A stretch of DNA of 64,000 bases. Origin: Rhizobiaceae bacterium. Lineage in GTDB: Bacteria > Pseudomonadota > Alphaproteobacteria > Rhizobiales > Rhizobiaceae. Location of the stretch: positions 62,001 to 126,000 of the forward strand of contig JANQMU010000011.1 of assembly GCA_028279875.1 (NCBI GenBank), in the 5' to 3' direction. Each line of letters opens with the position of its first letter. Positions within the stretch are counted from its first letter, which is position 1. This document shows, in pieces, positions 26,765 to 36,300 of this stretch. The notes under the pieces were generated by a model. That model had not been told where the DNA came from, did no database searches, and saw nothing but the letters and a program-made list of their open reading frames with translations. The position numbers were made by a program, and so were the translations under genes.

Positions 26765-28336
26765 TTGATCAAGTGCGAGAACCTCTATTTTTCGCCGGAT
26801 TTCGATTGGGCGATGACGTCCGATGCCAGGCGTATCGATTTTTCAACCTATGAGAAGCGCGCCCTCCAAAGGCTTTCTCAAAGGGTCGATTGGACCGTCA
26901 CGCGGGAGCAACTGATCGAAGCGATGTCCGGTCAAGCCACCGATTCCTTCGACCGGTCGGCCGATTTCATCATAAACCGGTTGCGAAAAAAGCTCGGCGA
27001 TTCGGCAAAATCGCCCCGTTTCATCGGCACCGTTTATGGCGAGGGCTACCGATGGCTCGCGCAATTCAGGAAGATCGAAACGGAAAAGGCCGAGGGTGCG
27101 TTTCTGGTTATCGGCCCCGTCTTCAACTTCGCCGAAAAGGCTGATCGTTCCGAACTGGCACCCGTCTTCACAAATCGTCTCGCAGATATCCTCTCACGGC
27201 AGTTTCCGGAAAGATTATTGATCGTCGTCGACGAGAACTGCCCGCCTCCCGCCGATTTTGGATCGGACGCCCCGGAATATTCGGTCGAGATCTGCTTCAT
27301 CCGGAACCGCTCCAGAACGGAATGCGCCGTGAACCTCAAACGGTTCATGTCCGGGGAGACCCTGCATGTCTCACGGCATGTCTTTTGCGCCCGCCCGGAC
27401 TCCGCCTTGTCCGATGCACATCGATTGTCTGAAGAACTGTCCGGCATCGCCTGGCAGAAGATTTGGGAATATGAGATCGGACTGAAGGACAACAGGGCCG
27501 GAATAGCCGACGCCCCGCTGCCGATCCGCCTGCAAAAGGCGAAGCAGAAACTGCTCGATGAAGAAGGTCAGGGCGGGTTAGCGGAACCATTCAACAGCAC
27601 CGGCGCAGACAAAGGCGCGGCAACGCACAAGGCGGAACTGATGCGGGCGATCAGCCTGCACAGCGCCTATGTCATTCAGGGATGGCGGCCGGTGAATGGC
27701 GAGATCATGCCGGTGCCCGATATCGGAAAGGCTGAAGACACCATTCTGGATGGTCTGCCGATCTTCCGATCCGACCCCATTTTGTCCTGCGCCGCAGCCA
27801 AGCTGCTCTATTTCATGGACAGGGGGCACGAGGATCTTTCACGGTCGATCGCGGTGCAGACACTTGAAGCCAGCAACGCCTTCGCGACGGCCTTTGCGAC
27901 GCTCGGCCAGATCGAGATGTTCGAGGGTGAAACCGATGCCGCGATGGAGAAATTCGACCGGGGCATAGAAATCGGTCGCCGCGACGATCAGTTGCGCCGC
28001 TATATGATGGTCCTCAAATATCAGGCCGCGGCAGCCGGCGGGCGGTTTGACGAGGCGCGACGTCTAAGAGCCGAATTGAAGGACGAGGCGCCCGAAATGC
28101 TGGTGGCGATGGCGGGGCTGTATGTGCTCTCCGACGAAACGGAATTGCCGCCGACAGTTCAGGACCAGATCGACAGGCTTGATGAAACGGCGGCCAATGC
28201 CGCGGTCCACTATCTTTTCAATCTGACCGGCAGGCTTCTGCGCTCAAAACAACATCGCAGAGACCTGATGCTGGGCCCGATCAATGCGTTGGATGGCAAA
28301 CTCAGCGACACGTTGGACCGCAGCCGGTTTCTTTAG
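26765..28336 (+). CDS. Winged-helix one-component regulator with TPR-like C-terminal region
   Basis: 523 residues. Residues about 20-100 form an OmpR/PhoB-type (Trans_reg_C) DNA-binding domain: RIDFSTYEKRALQRLSQRVD, then DRSADFIINRLRKKLGDSAK, then GTVYGEGYRWLA. There is no receiver domain and no obvious membrane segment. The C-terminal 200 residues look like helical repeats (ATAFATLGQIEMFEGETDAA), as in HilA- or CadC-like regulators. It starts with TTG, 8 bases after GGGAGGA (26750-26756). It lies just upstream of the two-partner secretion genes in the same direction, so it may control them (inference), or it may control the divergent MFS gene. Confidence 0.75.
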   Translation: MIKCENLYFSPDFDWAMTSDARRIDFSTYEKRALQRLSQRVDWTVTREQLIEAMSGQATDSFDRSADFIINRLRKKLGDSAKSPRFIGTVYGEGYRWLAQFRKIETEKAEGAFLVIGPVFNFAEKADRSELAPVFTNRLADILSRQFPERLLIVVDENCPPPADFGSDAPEYSVEICFIRNRSRTECAVNLKRFMSGETLHVSRHVFCARPDSALSDAHRLSEELSGIAWQKIWEYEIGLKDNRAGIADAPLPIRLQKAKQKLLDEEGQGGLAEPFNSTGADKGAATHKAELMRAISLHSAYVIQGWRPVNGEIMPVPDIGKAEDTILDGLPIFRSDPILSCAAAKLLYFMDRGHEDLSRSIAVQTLEASNAFATAFATLGQIEMFEGETDAAMEKFDRGIEIGRRDDQLRRYMMVLKYQAAAAGGRFDEARRLRAELKDEAPEMLVAMAGLYVLSDETELPPTVQDQIDRLDETAANAAVHYLFNLTGRLLRSKQHRRDLMLGPINALDGKLSDTLDRSRFL

Positions 28337-28589
28337 GCTAAATCGTCACCACAGCCTGGCACGCGCAAATAATTCAGCAACAATTGCGACATCTAGTAAC
28401 CAATCTGAGGTGAGGCAGATGGTTGGGAGATCGTTTTTTGCGCCGGGGTGTATCCGGTTTTTGACGTGCTTTTCAGGGGTGGATTGCGCCTTGCCTGCGA
28501 TTGCCAGCCGCAGTCGCAACGCCTTCCTGCGGCAGGATTTTAGGTCGAGAGACGGCAGTTGCATTTGAGTCCAAGGGTGTACTGAAACA

Positions 28590-30353
28590 ATGTGGAGTGG
28601 CGCAAGAAAGCGCTCTGGAGGCAGGCGTGTAGCCGAGTTTGCTGCTTCTTTGGCGGTTGTCTTGATTGCGGTTCCACACAAGGCGGTGGCACAGACGCCG
28701 GACGATATCATGATTATCCAGCGCCAGCAGCAGCAGATCATCCGGGATATCCAGCTCGAGGAAGAGGACGAGCAGCGGCGCCGTGACGCGCGCAGGCAGC
28801 CGCCGGGCACGTTGAAACGGGAACGCATTGGCGGCCAACCGGCGTCCGAGAGCAAACGGTGTATTGAGGTGGCCACGATCGAATTTCTCGATGCAGATCA
28901 TCTTTCCGATCGTCAGAAGGACGATCTGGCCGCACCCTATCTTGGAAAATGCATCAACCTTGGCCAGATCCAGGACATCATCCGGGATGCAACCAATCTC
29001 TACATTGACGAGGGGTATGTAACGTCGCGTGTTCTGGTCCCGCCCCAGGATCTTTCCGACGGTTCGCTCGAACTGCAGGTGGTCGAGGGCTACGCAGAGG
29101 CGATCGTTCCCGGCGATCCGGAAAGCCGGATCAATCTGCAGACCGCGTTTCCCGGAATTGTCGGAAACATCCTCAATATCCGCGACATCGAGCAGGGGCT
29201 CGATCAGCTCAACCGGCTTCCTTCCAACGATGCGACGATGCGGCTGCTCCCCGGCGAGGAGCCCGGCGAAACGACAATCGTGGTGAACAATGATGGGGCT
29301 TTCTTTGTCTCCGGGTCGGGCAGCGTCAACAATTACGGCTCGCGGAGCACCGGAGAAACGAGCGGCAGCGGTACGATTTTCATAGACAATCCGCTGGGCC
29401 TCAACGACCAGGTGATTCTCGGTCTGGGGCGGAACCTCGAAGAGCCGTCGCCCGACGCGCTGAGCCGGAACTACACCGTCAGCTATTCGGTGCCCTATGG
29501 CTACTGGACGGTTGAAGGCGGCTTCAGCAGTTTCGAATATGTCAGCGCCCTCCGGGGCCAGACCGATACATTCGATACCAATGGGCACGGAAACACGGCG
29601 AATATCAGCCTGTCCAAGGTCGTTCGCAGAGACCAGGTTTCCAAGACAACGCTGACCGGGACACTGACCCGCAAGGAAAACGAGAACTTCATCGAGGGCA
29701 GCCAACTCGTCACCAGCAGCAGGACGACAACCTTTTTCGATCTCGGCGTCGTGCATGTCCTTTATGCGTCCGGTGCAACCGTCACACTGGATGCCGGGAT
29801 CGCCCAGGGCGTGCCCATATTCGGTGCCGAGAACAATGTCGCTTTCGATGGCGCCCCGGACGAGGACTTCACCTTGATTCACTCAGGTGCCAGCCTGGCC
29901 AAGGGCTGGGCCGCCGGCCGCTACTTTGTCAGCGTGACGTCTTCCTTGACCGGGCAATATTCGGCGAACCGGCTTCCGGGAACCGAGCAGATCTCCATTG
30001 GCGGCGCGCAGACCGTCAGGGGATTCAGGGATCAGCCGATTTCCGGCAATTCGGGCTTCTACGCGCGTAACGAAATATATCTGGCACTGCCGCAAACGGA
30101 CCACAAGGTGCTGAACACCGCGTTCGGCAGCGTCCGGCCCTATGTCGGGATCGATGTGGGATACATTCTGGCGCAGGAAAACAGCGGCGTATTCGACGGT
30201 GGAACCATGGTCGGCGGGGCGGCCGGCATTCGCGCCGTCGGCGGGAAACTGACCTTCGATCTGGCCGTTGGCGTTCCCCTGCTCGATCCCTCCGATACGT
30301 TAAGCGTCTCGGACACTCCCGATTTCTATTTCAGCGCGGGGACAAACTTTTGA
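28590..30353 (+). CDS. Two-partner secretion outer-membrane transporter (TpsB, ShlB/FhaC family)
   Basis: 587 residues, normal for FhaC/ShlB. Signal peptide ending AVPHKAVAQ, then a glutamine/glutamate-rich linker helix. A POTRA region follows (about 85-170: CIEVATIEFLDADHL through ELQVVEGYAEAIV), then a 16-strand-type beta-barrel that ends in phenylalanine (FYFSAGTNF), as outer-membrane proteins do. The VRGF barrel motif required in Omp85/TpsB proteins is present (TVRGFRDQPISGNSGFYARN). It exports the TpsA protein encoded 28 bases downstream. Confidence 0.93.
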   Translation: MWSGARKRSGGRRVAEFAASLAVVLIAVPHKAVAQTPDDIMIIQRQQQQIIRDIQLEEEDEQRRRDARRQPPGTLKRERIGGQPASESKRCIEVATIEFLDADHLSDRQKDDLAAPYLGKCINLGQIQDIIRDATNLYIDEGYVTSRVLVPPQDLSDGSLELQVVEGYAEAIVPGDPESRINLQTAFPGIVGNILNIRDIEQGLDQLNRLPSNDATMRLLPGEEPGETTIVVNNDGAFFVSGSGSVNNYGSRSTGETSGSGTIFIDNPLGLNDQVILGLGRNLEEPSPDALSRNYTVSYSVPYGYWTVEGGFSSFEYVSALRGQTDTFDTNGHGNTANISLSKVVRRDQVSKTTLTGTLTRKENENFIEGSQLVTSSRTTTFFDLGVVHVLYASGATVTLDAGIAQGVPIFGAENNVAFDGAPDEDFTLIHSGASLAKGWAAGRYFVSVTSSLTGQYSANRLPGTEQISIGGAQTVRGFRDQPISGNSGFYARNEIYLALPQTDHKVLNTAFGSVRPYVGIDVGYILAQENSGVFDGGTMVGGAAGIRAVGGKLTFDLAVGVPLLDPSDTLSVSDTPDFYFSAGTNF

Positions 30354-30381
30354 GTCCGGCGGCTGAAAAAGGGGAAAAAGA

Positions 30382-33300
30382 GTGTTGACCCGGAAGACTC
30401 TCCCGGGCACCGCGACAATCCTCCTCGGTTTGTCGGGTTCGGCCTTTGCGCAGAACGCAACCGATGTGCAGGTCGATGCCTCTGCCGGAGCGAATACGTC
30501 GGTAACAAATGTCGTCAATCAGGGCGTCACCGAAGACACGCCTGTCCTGAACATCGCGACCCCGAATGCGGGCGGTCTTTCACACAATTTCTTCACCCGC
30601 TACGATGTCGGCACCGAAGGTCTGGTCATCAACAACCATGGCGGCGACCGGCCGATCGCCTCGTCACTAGCCGGCGCGGTTCTGGCAAATCCCAACTTGT
30701 CGGTAAACAACGAAGCCCGCGTGATCTTGAATGAAATCACCAGCTCCAGCAGGTCCAGACTTTTCGGACCTCAGGAACTGGTTGGCGGCAGCGCTGAGTT
30801 CATCCTTGCCAATCCCAACGGGGTAACGTGCAGCGGCTGCGGTTTCCTGAATTTCCCCAAGGCATCGATCATCACCGGGTCTGCGACAATCGATGCGGCC
30901 GGCCGGTTGGGAAGCTTCGATGTGGATGGCGGCGATGTGTCGATCGAGGGTGACGGCCTCGATGCGACGACAACGGATTACTTCGACATTGTCAGCCGGT
31001 CTGTCGCGATAAACGGGCAGATAAACGCGAAAAACCTGACCATTGTGACCGGCCGGAACCTGTACGATTACGGGACCGGGATAGCCACCAAAAAGGCCGA
31101 CGACCCGAGCGGCAAACCGGAATTCGGCATCGATTCCAGCGCCCTTGGCGGAATGTATGCGGATCGGATCACCCTGGTCGGTACCGAGGACGGGGTCGGC
31201 GTCCGCCTGCGCGGTGATGCCGGCGCCAACACCGGTGACATGACCATCACCGCGGACGGAAAACTCGTCTTCAGGAATTCCACCGTATCGGCGAAGAAAA
31301 ATCTTCGGGCCGTATCCAGTTCGGACCTGATTGAAGTCGACGGCAGCCATCTGACGGCAGGTGATGATTTTGACATCAGCGCTGCGAGCCTCCAACTGCT
31401 CAACGGCGCATCGATCAATGCCGGTGACAGCCTGTCGGATCTCTTGACGATCTCCGTCGACGGTCAACTCTCGGTGAGCGATTCGCTGGTCAACAGCAAT
31501 GGCGCTCTTCAGGTCGAGGCCGCCAATATTGCCGTTGATGCAGCAAGCACCGGAACAGGCAAGGGCGTTCGCGCCGTCGGCTATGCCACGCTGAAGGCGA
31601 CGGACAGTATTGTCAACGCCGGGTTCGTCGCCTCGGGAAGCAAGCTGACGCTTGAGGCATGGAACCTGATCGGCAACAAGGCCGGTGGTGTCTTGCAGGC
31701 TGGTACCGAGCTGTCGGCAAGCGACGGTCCCTCAACCAACGGCATCCTGGCAAACGATGCGGGTGCGCGCCTTTTGGCGCCGGTCGTCACGGCCGACCTC
31801 GGCCATGTCCTGAATTACGGTACAGTTGTCGCCCGATCGACCACCGACAAGAGCGTCTTTCGCGTAAACCAGATGACGAACAGCGGCGATGCCGATCCGG
31901 CAAGTACCAACGGCCTGATATTCGCCGGGGCCGGTATCGACATTCTGGCAAGCCACGCATTCTACAACATTAATGATGCTTTCCTCTTTGCCAATACGGC
32001 CGACATCACGCTCGGCGGCATCGATATGGCCTCGGCGCAAGGGCTCGTTCGCAACGAGAACTCGACGATTGAGAGCCGTACCGGCGATGTTCGCATTTTC
32101 GCCGACACCTTTCAAAACACCGGAACCCTGGGGCAGGTCGTCGACGGCGCATCGAGCCCGCTTTCCGCTAACGGTTGGCATTCATCCCACTTCGTTGGTA
32201 CCCAACACCTCTACATCGTGGATACGTGCGGCTCCCTGAATGAGGGAGGTCTCACTTTTCGTGAAAATCTGGGCAAGACTTGCGCCAGGTCCGCAACGCA
32301 GTCAACTCAATCAATCGACGGCAGCACAGACTATCGCAGCAGGCTTTTCGCCGGCAAAGACATCGAAATATATGTGCGTGACGAGGCGCTCAACCGGGTG
32401 AGCATCATCTCGGCTGCAAACGATATCCTGATCGATGGCGCGACCGGAGCCAAGTTCACCAACGAAGCGCAGGAAGTCTACCGAGTGACTGAGCTCGGCG
32501 AGTTCCAGCGGGACACCTGGACCGGAGACGGTCACTTCAAGATACTGGGCACGAAGGCGACGCATGGCGTCACCTACCGCGCGGGTGACAATCGTGGACC
32601 GGTGTGCTTTCACCCAGGGAAATTGTGTTTTTCATTCACAAATCCCACCCCAGCTATTCCGCTCGTCGACCAATATCTGAAAGTATTCGAGGACATAGAT
32701 GCGCCGGTACAACTGGATCCGCGTATCGGCATAATGTCGACGGTCGAAGCGGGCAATGGGCTCCAGGCGAATATTGCGATTGAGAACACCAATGTCGGAG
32801 CGGCCGATGCTTTCGGATCGATCACCGCATCGGCTGCAACCGCACCCGTGCTGCCATCGAACACGGCTGTGCAGCCGAGCAGTCCGCTGTTCGTTTCGAA
32901 CCCAGACCCGGCAGCGCGTTTTCTTTACCAGACAGATCCGCTTTTCTCGGTAACAGGCCTGCTCGGCTCGGCGGATTTTCTCGCCCGGCTCGGATATGAT
33001 CCGAACCGCCACCAGTTTCTGGGCGACGCCTATTACGAGCAGCAATATCTAAGGCAGCAGATATTGAGCGCGACCGGCCAGCGCTTCGTCGTCAACGGGC
33101 TGTCAGGCGAGGACCAGCAGTACAAGGTGCTCCTGGATCGCGGCGAAGCCGTCCGGGAGGCGTTCGATCTGCGGGTCGGCGTTTCGCTCACGCCGCAGCA
33201 GATCGCCAGCCTTCAGGAAGACGTCGTTCTGCTCGTTGAGACCGAAGTCGACGGGCGCACGGTGCTGGCGCCGAAACTCTACCTGGCCGCCAATACCGAA

Positions 33301-36300
33301 AGACAGATCGTCGGCGGGGCATTGATTGCAGCGGCGGATATCGCCGTCGATACGGATGGCGCGGTAGCGAATGAGGGGACATTGCTCGCACGCAACAGCA
33401 TAACCATCGATTCGGGCGAATCGGTGGAAAACCGGCTCGGCCTGATCGGCGCGGGGGGAGCGATCGATATCACGGCGGAAGGCGACATCGCCAATCTGAG
33501 CGGCACGATTGCCGGCTCGGATGTCGCGCTTCGAAGCACCGATGGCAGCGTCATCAACCAAACCCTGAAAAACGACATTGTCGGAGCGGACGGCAATACG
33601 GTCGCGACCGTGATGGGCGACACCGCGTCGATCTCGGCGGATGGGGATCTGACGATCGAGGCGAAGGACGATATCGTGTCGTTGGCCGCGGACATTTCGG
33701 CCGGCGGCGATGCCGAGCTATCGGCGACCGATATCGACTTGCTGGGAACGCAGAAAGTATCGCTGTCGGAACGGACAGAACGCCTGGCCGATGGAACAAA
33801 GGTCACGACGCAAGTCGTTCAGTCCGAAACGCAGGGTGCGAATCTCGACGTCGCAGGAAATCTCGTCGTCAGGGCGGACGATGAATTTGCCGTCAGGGGA
33901 AGCGATGTGGATGTCGGGGGCGACGCGGAATTTGACGTGGCAAATCTGAGCATCACCTCGCAGGAGGAGGTGACCCGGATCGAACAGGAAACGGAGAAAT
34001 TCACACTTAGCCAGAGGGCTGATGACGGTGCTGTCCTGCTGTTGCAAAATGAACAACAGAGCCTGCACGGGACCATTACGACACAACGGGAATCGACGGT
34101 AACGATCGGCGGAAGTCTGTCCGTCGGACGTGGCGAGGACGAAGACGGCAACCGATTGCAGTCGGACAGTGTGGAAATCGCCGGCTCCAATCTCAGCGCC
34201 GGGGGCGATGCGCAGATCAACGCCCGCGATGTGACGATCAGGGAGACGGTCGAAACGACGACCATCATGCAGGAAACGACAAAGTCTGCCAGTGTGTTGG
34301 GCGGCAAGACCACCACCGGCGCCCCGTCCGACGACGATCCCGACGGAGAGGAATCAGCCTCCGCGTCGTTTGAGTTTGAGGTTACCAGAACATCGAATAC
34401 CACCGAGAATTTAAGGCATGAAACGGCACGATCCAGCAATGTCGATATTGGCGGCTCACTGACAATCAGTTCCGAGCCCGGGCCGGATGGGGAAATCTCG
34501 AATGTGAACATCTCCGGCAGCAATGTCGACGTCGAAGACAGGCTGAAAATCAACGCCGGGAATGTGACGGTTGAAGCGGCGCAAACACAAACGACCTACT
34601 CGAACACCACGACAGAAGCCTCCGGAATGATAAGGGGCTCGGCTTCAACCCAGGGCCTTTTACTGGGCGGCGCTCTCGACAGCGACACGGATAGAACCAG
34701 ACTCAATGCCACCGACAATACGGTTTCGGAGATCACAGCCGGTGGGATCGAGATTCTCGCATCGGGCGAATTTACGGATCGGGGTACCCGCTACGATTCC
34801 GACGGCGATATTGTCATTCGGGGTGAAGAGGGGGTCAATTTCGAAGCGGCAATCGACTCCAGGGAGGTCACCGTCGAAGGTACTGAACTGGAGATTGGAA
34901 TAGACGTTCAGCTCGATGTGGCAACGGTCGGGAATGCGGTCGATGCCGTTCAGGATAAAGTCCTGGCGGAAGAGGAAAAGCAGAGAATAGAAGAACTCGA
35001 AAATTCGGATCCGGCCGCCGCCGCGGCGGCGCGCGAAAACCCGGATGCCGACACCGATCCGGCGATGGATGGCCTCAATCCGGAAAATATCGACGATATC
35101 GCCCCTGGCGTCACCGTCACACTGTCGGCCGCATACGAAGAAACGGTCGATATGATCGTCGACGAGACCGCCCGCGTATCGGAACTCACATCGCGGTCCG
35201 GAGGCATCAACATATCCAGCGGTGAAACCGGCACGGGTGTCAAACTGGAAGGCACCAGACTTGAGGCGCAGGAAAATATCGAGATCACGGCGCAGTCCGG
35301 GGCCGTGGATATCGGCGTTGCGGAAACACGCGACACGCGTACCACCAGTGTCGCTGGCGGCGGCGGCACCGTAGAAATAGACATTATAAACAAATCCGTA
35401 TCGGCTTCCGGGGAGGGCTACGCGACGCCGCCGGCCGGCGACGGTTCCGAACCCAACATCACGATTGTGGATCAGGACGGTGCTGAAATCAGGTCCGGTG
35501 GCGAGGTGGTCATCCGGGCAGAAGGCGGAGATGCGAAGCTGACCGGAACAAAGCTCGCGGCGGACGACGACATCACGATCACCGGAGAGAATGTCGAACT
35601 GAACGCCGCCACGGACACCGTCGATACGAGATACGAATTTGCCTCGGGCCGAGGGAGCCTCTCGCTGGGCAAGGGTTCACTCGCCGCCGGTGGCGGCGGC
35701 CATCACGAAACGTCGGAAAAGCATGTGCAGATCGCCGAGACGACGGAGATTGAATCCGCCGGCGGCGACATAAGAATAGAAGGCACCGGCGTCGCTGAAG
35801 AAGGCGGCCGCATCTCATCCGAGGGCACGGATTTCTCGGCCAGGAACGGCGATGTCAGCCTCACGGGCAGCAGCGTCGAACTCGGTGCGGCCTCCAACAT
35901 CGTCAACACATATGATGAAAGGACATCCGTCCAGGTTGAGATATCCGCGACCAAGAGCGGAACAAGCGAGCTTCAGGACAATGTCGATGGTGGATTGAGC
36001 GCCTCCGGAGACGGAGGCGGTGCCAATGTCTCCGTCGAATATCAGAGGGTCGAAACGAAGACCGAACAGGCTGTCGACAGTTCGATCGAAGCCGAAAACC
36101 TGTTCATCAATGCCACAGATGGCGATGTGGAAACCGTGGGAGGGTCGTTTGACATCTCCGAGGACGTTTCAATACAGGCTGAAGGCGGGTCGGTGATTTT
36201 TGATGCCGCCGAAAATACACATACAACCGACAAGACGGACGTCAGCGTTGATGTCAACATCAGTGTTGACATGTCCCGAAACGTGACCGGAGGGAACAAG

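Noticed and set aside
28419-28568. Possible 49-codon small gene upstream of tpsB with GAGGTGAGG before its ATG
   Set aside because: No recognisable family, arginine-rich composition, and nothing beyond a chance-level ribosome-binding site supports it. It might be a leader peptide but cannot be claimed.
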